A DNA stretch of 64,000 nucleotides from Rhodococcus tukisamuensis NBRC 100609 (GCF_001894985.1 NZ_BCXG01000005.1:124001-188000); one strand, 5' to 3'. Counted from the first letter of the stretch, positions 1 to 8,684 are shown. Notes: generated from the sequence alone by a model not told the origin. Program-made: numbers and translations.

Positions 1-555
1 GCGATGGTGCCGGTCTCCGTGCACGACACCTCCGACCGGCCGGGCACCAACCAGATCTCCGGGATGTTCACCCAACTGGGCACGCAGATCGCCGATCCGG
101 TCGAGCGACTGAACGAGACCAACGTGCACAACACGATGGTCAAGTCGCACAACGCCTCGCTCGGTGCCAGCCTGCTGCAGGACTGGTCCCAGTTCGCCGC
201 GCCCGCCGCCTTCGGTGGCGCGATGCGGGTCTACTCCAACCTCAAACTCGCCGAACACCACCCCGTGGTGCACAACCTGGTGGTCTCCAACGTGCCGGGG
301 CCACCGGTCCCGCTGTACTTCCTCGGCGCCCGGATCTCGGCGATGTACCCGCTCGGGCCGATCTTCCACGGCGCCGGCCTCAACGTCACCGTGATGTCGA
401 TGGACGGCAAGCTCAACGTGGGCCTGGTGTCCTGCCGGGAGCTCGCGCCCCAACTGTGGGACCTCGCGGACGCGTTCGGCCCCGCACTCGAGGAACTGGT
501 CAAGGTCGCACGCGCGAAGACACGGAAACGCACGCGGGCAGCAAACCCGAAATGA
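1..555 (+). CDS. Wax ester synthase / diacylglycerol acyltransferase, C-terminal part
   Basis: This is the 3' end of a gene that enters from the left edge; the frame is open from base 1. The last 184 residues match the C-terminal (DUF1298) half of the WS/DGAT family, with the family-typical stretches NLVVSNVPGPP and YPLGPIFHGAGLNVTVMS. WS/DGAT enzymes esterify acyl-CoA to diacylglycerol or fatty alcohols at lipid droplets and are numerous in rhodococci and mycobacteria. The catalytic HHxxxDG motif lies in the missing N-terminal half, so activity cannot be judged. A basic tail (KTRKRTR) ends the protein. The final 56 bases overlap, tail to tail, the hydrolase gene on the other strand. Confidence 0.9.
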   Translation, partial: AMVPVSVHDTSDRPGTNQISGMFTQLGTQIADPVERLNETNVHNTMVKSHNASLGASLLQDWSQFAAPAAFGGAMRVYSNLKLAEHHPVVHNLVVSNVPGPPVPLYFLGARISAMYPLGPIFHGAGLNVTVMSMDGKLNVGLVSCRELAPQLWDLADAFGPALEELVKVARAKTRKRTRAANPK

Positions 556-1390
556 ACGTCTCGGATTCGAGCACACAGGAGGCGTGCCCGGCGTCCACCT
601 CGTAGGTCGACGCCCCGTCGATCTGCCGGGCCATCCAGCGCTGCCTGCGCGCCGGGATGACCAGGTCGGTCCCGGTCACCACGACCGCGGTCGGCACGTC
701 CACGTCTGCGATCCACCCGCTGGAGTCGAACTTGCCGATCTCCGCGGTGGCCCGCCCGACCGCACCCGCGCTGGTGGACCGGAACTGACGCAGTGCCCAG
801 GCCCGGTCCTGCGCGTCCGTCCGGTCCAGCCCGTCCGGCCGCTCCGGCCCGGGCGGGCGGCCGGCGCCGGGGCGGAGCGTCCCCATCCAGGCGTTCAGGG
901 CGTCGAGGGTGACCCGTTCGCGGGGCGCACGCCGGAACCCGGTGGTCCCGGCGCACAGAACCAGGCCGGCCACCCGGTCCCGGTGCCTGCGCCAGGTCAA
1001 CTGGGCGACGAGGGTCCCCATCGAGTAGCCGACCGGCACGACGCGCTCGAGCCCGAGCGCGTCGGCCAGTGCGGCGACGTCGTCGGCGCAGTCCTCGAGG
1101 GTGAACCGCTCGGACCGGATCCCGCGTCCGTGCCAGCGCTGGTCGAGGGTCACCACCCGGTACCGTTCCGCGAGCCGCGGGATTGCCGGGTACCAGGTGA
1201 GCGCGCCGGTGCAGGCCAGGGCGTGCAGCAGGACCAGCGTCGGCTTCGGCGACGCGCCGCCGCCGGGCGCACCGGTGTCGGTGACGTACGTACTGCCGCG
1301 GCCTGGCAGATCCACCATCGAGCCGGACGGTGGTTCGCCGACGGGGGCGACGTTCGCGAGTGTCAGCACGCTCCACTGCCTTTCGGTCAC
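500..1390 (-). CDS. Alpha/beta-fold hydrolase
   Basis: A 296-residue alpha/beta hydrolase. Visible are the oxyanion region (LLHALACTG), a DQRWHGRG turn, the nucleophile elbow GYSMGT, an acid-strand segment VVTGTDLVIP and a catalytic-His candidate in DAGHASC. The substrate is unknown; proteins of this type next to WS/DGAT genes are often assumed to be lipases or esterases, but nothing here proves that. The start is a GTG inside a 16-bp tandem duplication without a clear ribosome binding site; an in-frame ATG at 1318 is the alternative. I prefer the longer form because the residues before MVDLPGRG look like those of related hydrolases. The gene ends inside the coding region of the convergent WS/DGAT gene. 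Confidence 0.85.
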   Translation of the reverse strand: MTERQWSVLTLANVAPVGEPPSGSMVDLPGRGSTYVTDTGAPGGGASPKPTLVLLHALACTGALTWYPAIPRLAERYRVVTLDQRWHGRGIRSERFTLEDCADDVAALADALGLERVVPVGYSMGTLVAQLTWRRHRDRVAGLVLCAGTTGFRRAPRERVTLDALNAWMGTLRPGAGRPPGPERPDGLDRTDAQDRAWALRQFRSTSAGAVGRATAEIGKFDSSGWIADVDVPTAVVVTGTDLVIPARRQRWMARQIDGASTYEVDAGHASCVLESETFISGLLPACVSVSSRVRP

Positions 1391-1412
1391 ACCGGCTTTC
1401 GGTCACACCGGC
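1381..1412. repeat. 16-bp tandem duplication at the hydrolase start
   Basis: The unit TTTCGGTCACACCGGC occurs twice head to tail with no mismatch. On the minus strand each copy supplies a GTG (1390 and 1406), but the two are out of phase because 16 is not a multiple of three. Only the proximal GTG opens the hydrolase frame. Confidence 0.8.
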
Positions 1413-1523
1413 CAGGGTTCGAATTACGTTCTACCTTATTACGGATCTCCGGGAGCACGGAGACTGGCCGCGTCGGGCACCGGATGCGCGACCGGGGCCG
1501 CCGCGGGTCGTAAGGTCACGGTC

Positions 1524-2777
1524 ATGTCAGAGGCCAGCGACCAGGAATCCGAGCGCACCGTGGTGCCGCTCCTCGCCCCAGCCGACGGAGTGCCCGCCGT
1601 CGTCGACTCCCCGCGACTGCTCGCCGACGCCGTGCGAGCGCTCGCCGACGGCACCGGCCCCCTCGCCGTCGACGCGGAACGCGCGTCCGGCTTCCGCTAC
1701 TCGGCCCGTGCGTACCTGCTGCAGTTCCGACGCGCCGGCGCCGGCACCATCCTGATCGACCCGATCCCCCTGACCGGCGCGATGGACGCGCTCGCCGACG
1801 TGATCAACCCCCTCGAGTGGGTACTGCACTCGGCCGACCAGGACCTGCCCGGCCTCGACGAGCTGGGACTGCGCCCCGCTGCGCTCTACGACACCGAGCT
1901 CGCGGGCCGGCTGGCCGGCTTCGAGCGCGTCGGGCTGGCCGCGATCGTCGAACGCACCCTGGGACTGGGCCTGCAGAAGGGCCACGGCGCCGCCGACTGG
2001 TCCTCGAGGCCGCTGCCCGACTCCTGGCTGAACTACGCCGCGCTCGACGTCGAGGTGCTGCTGGAACTACACGAGGCGATGGCCGCGGAACTCGAGTCGC
2101 AGGGCAAGACCGAGTGGGCCGCACAGGAATTCGAGCACATTCGGCTGGCCGGTCCGCCGAAGCCCAAGCCGGACCGCTGGCGCCGCACCTCGGGGATCCA
2201 CTCGCTCAAGACCCAGCGCCAACTGGCCGCGGTCCGCGAGTTGTGGACCACCCGCGACGAGATGGCGAGCTCCCGCGACATCGCCCCGGGACGGGTGCTG
2301 CCGGACAAGGCGATCGTCGACGCCGCGGGCGCCGACCCGAGGACCGTCGACGCGCTGCGGGCCCTGCCGATCTTCGGCGGTCCCCGCCAGCGCCGGATGT
2401 CCAAGACCTGGCTGCAGGCGCTCGACCGGGCCCGCGCGCTGCCCGACGACGAACTGCCTCCCCTCGCGCAGCCGTTCACCGGCCCCCCGCCGGTGAGCAA
2501 GTGGCAGCGCCGCAACCCCGAGGCGGCCGACCGACTGGCCGCCGAACGGGCCGCGATGACCGAACTCAGCGAGCGGGTACGGGTGCCGGTGGAGAACCTG
2601 CTGACGCCGGACCTGGTCCGCAGGCTGGTCTGGGACTGGACCCCCGGCCCCGCCGAGGCGGCCGAGGCCCGGGTGGACGCCGTCCTCGTCGCGGGCGGTG
2701 CGCGCCCGTGGCAGCGCCAGCTCACCGTGCCGATGCTGGCCGCGGCCCTGTCCACCGCCTCGGCCACGGCCGACTGA
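1524..2777 (+). CDS. RNase D-like 3'-5' exonuclease with HRDC domain
   Basis: A 417-residue protein. The N-terminal half is a DEDD exonuclease: Exo I carries D50 and E52 in LAVDAERASG, Exo II the SADQDLPGL segment, and Exo III NYAALDVEVLLEL with Tyr and Asp. An HRDC nucleic-acid-binding domain follows at about 215-290, beginning near GIHSLKTQRQLAAVREL. The family trims the 3' ends of tRNA and other RNAs. It corresponds to what I recall as Rv2681. I chose the ATG at 1524 (MSEASDQ) because the longer open frame upstream has no homology and crosses the divergent promoter region. It is followed by the fadAB operator and promoter. Confidence 0.88.
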   Translation: MSEASDQESERTVVPLLAPADGVPAVVDSPRLLADAVRALADGTGPLAVDAERASGFRYSARAYLLQFRRAGAGTILIDPIPLTGAMDALADVINPLEWVLHSADQDLPGLDELGLRPAALYDTELAGRLAGFERVGLAAIVERTLGLGLQKGHGAADWSSRPLPDSWLNYAALDVEVLLELHEAMAAELESQGKTEWAAQEFEHIRLAGPPKPKPDRWRRTSGIHSLKTQRQLAAVRELWTTRDEMASSRDIAPGRVLPDKAIVDAAGADPRTVDALRALPIFGGPRQRRMSKTWLQALDRARALPDDELPPLAQPFTGPPPVSKWQRRNPEAADRLAAERAAMTELSERVRVPVENLLTPDLVRRLVWDWTPGPAEAAEARVDAVLVAGGARPWQRQLTVPMLAAALSTASATAD

Positions 2778-2821
2778 GCGGGGCGTCGCGCCGGGTTTCC
2801 GCGACCGAGGCGGCCGCTATG

Positions 2822-2835
2822 TTACCGGCGGGTAA
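2822..2835. promoter_or_regulatory. Inverted-repeat operator before fadAB
   Basis: TTACCGGCGGGTAA is an inverted repeat with half-sites TTACC and GGTAA around four bases, 72 bp before the fadA start in an otherwise GC-rich gap. Short TTAC/GTAA palindromes are typical of TetR-type fatty-acid regulators in actinobacteria. The regulator is not encoded in this window, so the assignment is by position and symmetry only. Confidence 0.5.
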
Positions 2836-2906
2836 TTAGCGCTAGAGTGGAGTCTGCCGGGCCAAAGCTCGGCAGACCGCTCCACTCCCGCCAGGAGGAA
2901 TCCAGC

Positions 2907-4124
2907 GTGGCTGCATCCACATCACCGCGAAGTGTCGTCTTCGTCGACGGCATCCGTACCCCGTTCGGCAAGGCCGGACCGAAGGGCATGTACGCCGACA
3001 CCCGCGCCGACGACCTGGTCGTCAAGGCGATCCGCGAACTGCTCCGCCGCAACCCCCAGCTGCCGCCCGAGCGGATCGACGAGGTCGCCGTCGCCGCCAC
3101 CACGCAGACCGGCGACCAGGGCCTGACCATCGGCCGCACCTCCGCGATCCTCGCCGGGCTGCCGGAGACCGTGCCGGGCTTCGCCATCGACCGCATGTGC
3201 GCCGGCGCGATGACCGCCGTCACCACGACCGCGTCCGGCATCGGCTTCGGCCAGTACGACGTGGTCGTCGCCGGCGGCGTCGAGCACATGGGCCGTCACC
3301 CGATGGGCGAGGGCGCCGATCCGAACCCGCGGTTCCTGGCCGACAAGCTCGTCGACCCGAGCGCCCTGGTGATGGGCAACACCGCCGAGAACCTGCACGA
3401 CCGGTTCCCGACCATCACCAAGGAGCGCACCGACGCCTACGCCGTCGCGTCGCAGAACAAGTACGAGGCCGCCAGGAAGGCCGGCTTCATCGCCGACACC
3501 CTGGTGCCCGTCGCCACCCGCTCCGCCGCGGGCTGGGGCCTGGCCACCGAGGACGAGCCGCCGCGCCCCGGCACGACGGTCGAGGACCTCGCCCAGCTCA
3601 AGACCCCGTTCCGCCCGGCCGGCCGGATCACCGCCGGCAACGCCGCCGGCCTCAACGACGGTGCCACCGCGGCGATCCTCGCCGGGGAGGACACCGCCCG
3701 CGAACTCGGCCTGCCGGTCGGCATGCGGATGGTCGGCTTCGCCTACCAGGGCGTCGACCCCGCCGTGATGGGCATCGGCCCGGTCCCCGCGACCGAGAAG
3801 CTGCTGGCCCGCACCGGTCTGAAGATCGAGGACATCGGCCTGTTCGAGATCAACGAGGCGTTCGCCGTGCAGGTGCTCGCCTTCCTCGAGCACTTCGGCA
3901 TCGCGGACGACGACCCGCGGGTCAACCAGTGGGGCGGCGCCATCGCGTGCGGCCACCCGCTCGCGTCCTCCGGAGTCCGCCTGATGACGCAGCTCTCGCA
4001 CCAGTTCGCCCAGAACCCGGACGTCCGTTACGGCCTGACCACCATGTGCATCGGTCTCGGCATGGGCGGCACCGTCATCTGGGAGAACCCGAACCATGCC
4101 GATTACGAAGCCGGAGTCGCGTAA
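2907..4124 (+). CDS. fadA: Acetyl-CoA acyltransferase (3-ketoacyl-CoA thiolase)
   Basis: A 405-residue thiolase that cleaves 3-ketoacyl-CoA to acetyl-CoA and a shortened acyl-CoA in the last step of beta-oxidation. The nucleophilic cysteine is C98 in DRMCAGAMTAV; the other active-site blocks are NEAFAVQ and CGHPLASSG, with a C-terminal MCIGLGMGG holding the second catalytic Cys. I start at GTG 2907 because AGGAGG lies at 2893-2898 with ideal spacing; the frame stays open further upstream. The TAA stop shares bases with the fadB ATG (TAATG), so the two are translationally coupled and form the FadAB trifunctional complex. Confidence 0.95.
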   Translation: MAASTSPRSVVFVDGIRTPFGKAGPKGMYADTRADDLVVKAIRELLRRNPQLPPERIDEVAVAATTQTGDQGLTIGRTSAILAGLPETVPGFAIDRMCAGAMTAVTTTASGIGFGQYDVVVAGGVEHMGRHPMGEGADPNPRFLADKLVDPSALVMGNTAENLHDRFPTITKERTDAYAVASQNKYEAARKAGFIADTLVPVATRSAAGWGLATEDEPPRPGTTVEDLAQLKTPFRPAGRITAGNAAGLNDGATAAILAGEDTARELGLPVGMRMVGFAYQGVDPAVMGIGPVPATEKLLARTGLKIEDIGLFEINEAFAVQVLAFLEHFGIADDDPRVNQWGGAIACGHPLASSGVRLMTQLSHQFAQNPDVRYGLTTMCIGLGMGGTVIWENPNHADYEAGVA

Positions 4125-6229
4125 TGACTGACATCGCAACCGCTTTCGCCGACGAGGTCGTGACGAACGCATACACCAAGATCATCTCGGTCCCCGGCAT
4201 CGAGGGCCCGGTCGCGCTGATCACCCTCGACAACGGCTTCGACCACACCAAGCCGAACTCCTTCGGCCCCGCCGGCCTGCTCGCCTTCGACAAGGCGATC
4301 GACGAGGCGTTCGCCGCGAACCCGGCGGCCATCGCGGTGACCGGCAAGCCGTTCATCTTCGCCGCGGGTGCGGACCTCAAGGGGGTGCCGTCGATCACCT
4401 CCCGCGAGCAGGGCCTCGAACTGGGACGACTGGGCCACAAGGTGTTCCGTCGCCTGCGTGAGTCCTCGGTGCCCACCTTCGCGTTCGTCAACGGCGTCGC
4501 CCTCGGCGGCGGCCTCGAAGTGGGCCTGCACTGCCACTACCGCACCTTCGCCGACAACGTCGGCGCCCTCGGCCTGCCCGAGGCGATGCTGGGCCTGGTT
4601 CCCGGCTGGGGCGGAACGCAGTTGCTGCCCAACCTGATCGGGCCGTCGAACGCCGTCACCGTGGCGGTCGAGAACCCGCTCAACAACGGCAAGGTCATCA
4701 ACTCGAAGAAGGCGCTCGAGCTCGGTATCGCCGACGTCGTGCTCGGCTCCGCCGACTTCGTCGAGCAGTCCCTCGCCTGGGCGTCGCAGGTGCTCGCGGG
4801 CACCGTCACCCCCGCCCGCCCCGAGATCGACCGCGGCGCCGGCTGGGACGAGGCCATCGCCCGCGCCAAGGCCATCGTCGAGGGCAAGACCAAGAACAAC
4901 GCGCCCGGCGCGGTTCGCACGGTCGCACTGCTCGAGCTCGCGCGCACCACCGACCTGTCCGACCCCGCCTCGCTCGACGCCGGCTTCGCGGCCGAGGACG
5001 AGGCGCTCGCGGACCTGCTCATGACCGACGAGCTGCGTGCCGGCCTGTACGCCTTCGACCTGGTGAACAGGCGGGCCAAGCGTCCCGCCGGCGCGCCGGA
5101 CAAGTCGTTGGCGCGCAAGGTCTCCGGCGTCGGCATCGTCGGTGCCGGCCTGATGGCCAGCCAGCTCGCGCTGCTGTTCGTCAAGCAGCTCAAGGTGCCG
5201 GTGATCCTCACGGACATCGACCAGGAGCGCATCGACAAGGGCGTGGGCTATGTGCACGCCGAGATCGACAAGCTCCACGGCAAGGGCCGGCTGTCCCCCG
5301 ACGCCGCGAACCGGCTCAAGGCCCTGGTCTCCGGTTCGCTGGACAAGGCAGCGTTCGCCAAGACCGACTTCGTCATCGAGGCCGTCTTCGAGAACATGGA
5401 CGTCAAGAAGAAGGTGTTCGCCGAGCTCGAGGAGCACATCGCGCCCGAGACCATCCTGGCGACCAACACCTCCTCGCTGTCGATCACCGAGATGGCGTCC
5501 GACCTGAAGCACCCGGAGCGGGTCGTGGGCTTCCACTTCTTCAACCCGGTCGCGGTGCTCCCGCTGCTCGAGATCATCCGCGGCGAGAAGACCGACGACG
5601 CGACCCTGGCGACGGCGTTCGCCACCGCCAAGTCGCTGCGCAAGTCCGCGGTGCTGTGCGGCGACAAGGCCGGCTTCGTGTTCAACCGGCTCGTCACCCG
5701 CACCCTGGGCGAGGTCATGTCCGCGGTGGACGAGGGCACCCCGTTCGACGTCGCGGACAACGCGATCGCCGAGCTCGGCATGCCGATGAGCCCGTTCACC
5801 CTGCTTGCCCTCGTCGGCCCGGCGGTGGCGCTGCACACCGGCGAGACGCTGCAGGCGTCGTACCCGGAGCGGTTCAAGTCCTCCCCCGGCCTCGAGGCCC
5901 TCGTCGAGGCGCGCAAGCCCGGCGTGTGGACCTGGGGCCCCGAGGGCCAGGCCGTCGACCCCGAGGTGGCCGCGCTCTGGCCGCAGGGCGACAAGGTGTC
6001 CACCGCCGAGGAGGTGCTCGAGCGGACGCGTCGCGCGTTCGCCGAGGAGATCGCGATCATGCTCGACGAGGGCGTCGTCGCGGCGGCCGAGGACATCGAC
6101 CTCTGCCTGATCCTGGGCGGCGGGTTCGGATTCTGGAACGGCGGCATCACCCCGTACCTGGACCGCACCGGCACCTCCGAGGCCGTGAACGGCAGGCGGT
6201 TCCTCGCCGAGGGCGTGGCGAGCGTCTAG
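4124..6229 (+). CDS. fadB: Trifunctional fatty-acid oxidation alpha subunit (enoyl-CoA hydratase / 3-hydroxyacyl-CoA dehydrogenase)
   Basis: A 701-residue fusion. The N-terminal crotonase domain (about 15-200) contains GADLKGV and VNGVALGGGLEVGLHC, which build the oxyanion hole, with the catalytic Glu region GLPEAMLGLVPGWGG. The central NAD-binding domain starts at VGIVGAGLMASQLA (Rossmann GxGxM), followed by the 3-hydroxyacyl-CoA dehydrogenase signature NTSSLSI and GFHFFNPV with its catalytic His. The protein hydrates enoyl-CoA and oxidises the product for thiolysis by FadA, whose gene overlaps this one by one base. A strong hairpin follows the stop, closing the operon. Confidence 0.95.
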   Translation: MTDIATAFADEVVTNAYTKIISVPGIEGPVALITLDNGFDHTKPNSFGPAGLLAFDKAIDEAFAANPAAIAVTGKPFIFAAGADLKGVPSITSREQGLELGRLGHKVFRRLRESSVPTFAFVNGVALGGGLEVGLHCHYRTFADNVGALGLPEAMLGLVPGWGGTQLLPNLIGPSNAVTVAVENPLNNGKVINSKKALELGIADVVLGSADFVEQSLAWASQVLAGTVTPARPEIDRGAGWDEAIARAKAIVEGKTKNNAPGAVRTVALLELARTTDLSDPASLDAGFAAEDEALADLLMTDELRAGLYAFDLVNRRAKRPAGAPDKSLARKVSGVGIVGAGLMASQLALLFVKQLKVPVILTDIDQERIDKGVGYVHAEIDKLHGKGRLSPDAANRLKALVSGSLDKAAFAKTDFVIEAVFENMDVKKKVFAELEEHIAPETILATNTSSLSITEMASDLKHPERVVGFHFFNPVAVLPLLEIIRGEKTDDATLATAFATAKSLRKSAVLCGDKAGFVFNRLVTRTLGEVMSAVDEGTPFDVADNAIAELGMPMSPFTLLALVGPAVALHTGETLQASYPERFKSSPGLEALVEARKPGVWTWGPEGQAVDPEVAALWPQGDKVSTAEEVLERTRRAFAEEIAIMLDEGVVAAAEDIDLCLILGGGFGFWNGGITPYLDRTGTSEAVNGRRFLAEGVASV

Positions 6230-6245
6230 CTAACGCGGACATCCG

Positions 6246-6300
6246 TCACGACGAAACGGGCGCGGCGCGGGAGGTTTCCCGTGTCGCGCCCGTTTCGTGA
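6246..6300 (+). terminator. Terminator of the fadAB operon
   Basis: The left arm TCACG-ACGAAACGGGCGCG and the right arm CGCGCCCGTTTCGTGA form a long stem with a three-base bulge and a GC-rich loop directly behind fadB. There is no long T run, as is usual in high-GC actinobacteria. Confidence 0.8.
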
Positions 6301-6511
6301 CATCCGGCGTCGCCCAAGCGAAGCCGAGACCTCTGTACGCCCTCGACCTGCGGATACTGTCAGCCCCCGCAATCCGGGCGGTCCGGAACGAGGCGGACAC
6401 CTGCTTCCGACACCACGTTTTCGGCGGCTCTTGCCGACGACGCCGCGATAGGGTGCACGAGTCCGTGTACCGCGGCCAAGCCTGGCCGCAATTACGAAAG
6501 GCCTGACAGTT

Positions 6512-7576
6512 ATGCGAGTCAGACGTCTGAGAGCCGGGAGAGCCACCGCGTTGCTCAAGCGGTCGATGCTGGTGTCAATGGCGATCCTGCTGCCGCTCGG
6601 GGCGTCGGTAGCAGGTCCCGTGGGCACCGCGTCGGCCGCTTACGACCCGAATTTCGGGTTCGACTTCTGGGCCGACTCCGACATGGGACCGATCAAGTCG
6701 CGCATCTTCCGCGCGGCGGACGGCAACAGGGACAGGGTGGTGTACGCGCTCGACGGCATGCGCGCCCGCAACGACCTCAACGGCTGGGAGATCGACACCA
6801 ACGTGGCGCGGGCGTTGACCGCGGCGAACATCAACGTCGTGATGCCGGTCGGCGGCGAGTCCAGCTTCTACGCGGACTGGAACGCGCCCAGCACCTGGGG
6901 TCCGGGCGACCTCGGGTCGTCCACCGGCAGCTCCGGCGGATCGTCGGCGCTCGGCAGCTCAGATGCCGCGGGCGATGTCGACGGCAAGGTCAACACCTAC
7001 CGCTGGGAGACCTTCCTGACCCGCCAGCTGCCGAGCGCGCTGGCCGCACGGGAAGGGTTCAGCTCGACCCGCAACGGCGTGTTCGGCCTGTCGATGGGCG
7101 GCAGCGCCGCGCTGACCCTGGCCGCGTACTACCCGCGGCAGTTCAGCTTCGCCGGCTCGTACTCCGGCTTCCTCAACAACTCCGCGCCCGGCATGCGTGA
7201 GGCCCTGCGCGTCGCGATGGTCTCCGCCGGTGGCTTCAACATCGACGCGATGGCGCCGCCGTGGGGGAAGCAGTGGCTGCGGATGGACCCGTTCGTGTTC
7301 GCGCCGATGCTCAAGGCCAACAAGACCCGGCTGTGGATCTCCTCCGGGAGCGCCGTCCCCGGTCCGGGTGACATCTCCAATGCGATGGAGATCGTGCAGG
7401 GCATGCCGTTGGAGGCCCTGGCGCTGGCCAACACCCGCGCCTTCGAGGTCCGGATGGCCACCATCGGAGGGGGCAACGCCCACTACGACTACCCCGCCAC
7501 GGGCGTGCACAACTGGAAGAACTGGGAGGACCAGGTCAACCGCATGATTCCCGACCTGTCCGCCAACATCGGCTGA
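6512..7576 (+). CDS. Secreted mycolyltransferase, antigen 85 family
   Basis: A 354-residue exported esterase-fold protein. A Sec signal peptide with a basic N-region and hydrophobic core ends near GTASA-AYDP (about residue 42). The nucleophile elbow is GLSMGGSAAL, and the C-terminal HNWKNWEDQ carries the catalytic His as in Ag85 proteins. The family moves mycolic acids between trehalose monomycolate and arabinogalactan or a second trehalose in the outer envelope. Odd here is a Ser/Gly/Ala-rich insertion (about residues 130-155) between the early beta strands and the nucleophile, probably a surface loop. A weak GAAAGG lies upstream of the ATG. The gene is monocistronic, with its own terminator. 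Confidence 0.9.
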   Translation: MRVRRLRAGRATALLKRSMLVSMAILLPLGASVAGPVGTASAAYDPNFGFDFWADSDMGPIKSRIFRAADGNRDRVVYALDGMRARNDLNGWEIDTNVARALTAANINVVMPVGGESSFYADWNAPSTWGPGDLGSSTGSSGGSSALGSSDAAGDVDGKVNTYRWETFLTRQLPSALAAREGFSSTRNGVFGLSMGGSAALTLAAYYPRQFSFAGSYSGFLNNSAPGMREALRVAMVSAGGFNIDAMAPPWGKQWLRMDPFVFAPMLKANKTRLWISSGSAVPGPGDISNAMEIVQGMPLEALALANTRAFEVRMATIGGGNAHYDYPATGVHNWKNWEDQVNRMIPDLSANIG

Positions 7577-7602
7577 CACGTCGAGCGGCGTTCGCCACGG
7601 AT

Positions 7603-7642
7603 CCGCGCCCCAGGCCCTGCGCCCGGGGCGCGGTTCTGTTTT
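7603..7642 (+). terminator. Rho-independent terminator after mycolyltransferase
   Basis: The stem CCGCGCCCC (7603-7611) / GGGGCGCGG (7625-7633) encloses a 13-base loop and is followed by TTCTGTTTT, a clear T-rich tract for this genome. Confidence 0.85.
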
Positions 7643-7657
7643 CCGCCACCCGCAGAC

Positions 7658-7676
7658 ATAGGTTAGGCTTCCCTTC
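7658..7676 (+). promoter_or_regulatory. IdeR/DtxR iron box
   Basis: ATAGGTTAGGCTTCCCTTC matches 14 of 19 positions of the IdeR/DtxR consensus TTAGGTTAGSCTAACCTAA, with the left half nearly perfect. It ends exactly at the GTG start of the siderophore-binding lipoprotein, which implies repression by Fe-IdeR and a very short or absent 5' leader. The ideR gene itself is at 51305-51991. Confidence 0.75.
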
Positions 7677-8684
7677 GTGAAGCTCCCTCTCCGTCTCGGT
7701 ATCGCCGCCCTCGCCATCACCACACTGGTCGGCTGCTCAGCCGACACCGGCAGCTCCGACGGTGCGACCTCCGGCGCCGACGGCTCCTTCCCCGTGAGCA
7801 TCGACCACACCTTCGGCACCACCACCGTCGACAGCTCCCCGCAGCGGCTCGTCACCATGGGCTGGAACGCGCAGGACGTGCTCTACGCGCTCGGGCTCTC
7901 GCCCGTCGGCCAGCCGAGGTACAGCTACGGCGCCACCCCGGCCGGCATCATGCCGTGGACGGAGAAGTACTTCGACCCCACCGAGACCACGCTGTACGAG
8001 GACCCGGCGGCAGGCGAACCGTCGATCGAGGCGATCGCCGCCCTCGCGCCCGACGCGATCCTCGCCCCGTACGAGGGCTTCGACGAGGCCTACTACGACA
8101 AGCTCAGTGCACTCGCACCGACCGTCGCATATCCGGGCGACGCCTGGCAGACCACCTGGCAGGACCAGACCACCCTCGTCGGCCAGGCGGTCGGCAAGCC
8201 GGAGGAGGCCCGCGGCCTGGTCGACGGGCTCGGCCGGACCCTGTCGGACACCGCCGCCGCGCACCCCGAGTTCGCGGGCAAGACCCTCGCCGTGGTCAAC
8301 CTCGACACCGCCTCGGGCGAGGCCAACGTCTACCTGCCCACCGATCCCCGCGTGCAGGTGCTGACCGAACTGGGCTTCGTCGATGCGCCGGGAGTCGAGG
8401 CGCTGGCCGAGGACAACCCGGCAGGCAACTTCTTCAAGTCGATCTCACTCGAGAACCTCCGCGACATCGATGCGGACGTGGTCGTCGGGTTCGTCAGCGG
8501 AAACGCCGGTCCCGCTTCCGATCCCGCATTCGCCCAGCTCTCGGCCTTCGGCCGCGGCTCGGCGGTGGTGCTGAGTGACGAACAGGTCATCTCCGGCCTG
8601 AGCAGCGTGAGCGTCCTGAGCGTCCCGTGGGTCCTGGACAAGATCGTCCCGCAGCTCGCCGAGGCCGCCCGCCGGGCCGGCTGA
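7677..8684 (+). CDS. Iron-siderophore ABC transporter substrate-binding lipoprotein
   Basis: A 335-residue periplasmic-binding protein of the FecB/FepB type. It has a lipoprotein signal with lipobox TLVGC (acylated C20), then a low-complexity Ser/Gly linker, then the binding fold with the usual start SIDHTFGTTTVDSSPQRLVT and the central PSIEAIAALAPDAILAP segment. It would capture ferric siderophore at the outer face of the membrane and hand it to an ABC permease; no permease or ATPase gene is adjacent, so it works with components encoded elsewhere. The start is the GTG abutting the iron box; there is no Shine-Dalgarno sequence, consistent with leaderless translation. Confidence 0.9.
   Translation: MKLPLRLGIAALAITTLVGCSADTGSSDGATSGADGSFPVSIDHTFGTTTVDSSPQRLVTMGWNAQDVLYALGLSPVGQPRYSYGATPAGIMPWTEKYFDPTETTLYEDPAAGEPSIEAIAALAPDAILAPYEGFDEAYYDKLSALAPTVAYPGDAWQTTWQDQTTLVGQAVGKPEEARGLVDGLGRTLSDTAAAHPEFAGKTLAVVNLDTASGEANVYLPTDPRVQVLTELGFVDAPGVEALAEDNPAGNFFKSISLENLRDIDADVVVGFVSGNAGPASDPAFAQLSAFGRGSAVVLSDEQVISGLSSVSVLSVPWVLDKIVPQLAEAARRAG

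Noticed and set aside
231-1406. Hydrolase starting at the second GTG of the duplication (1406)
   Set aside because: That start is out of frame with the alpha/beta hydrolase and gives a low-complexity Arg-rich protein.
4103-5836. 577-codon minus-strand open frame across fadB
   Set aside because: Antisense shadow of fadB, with no start context or homology.
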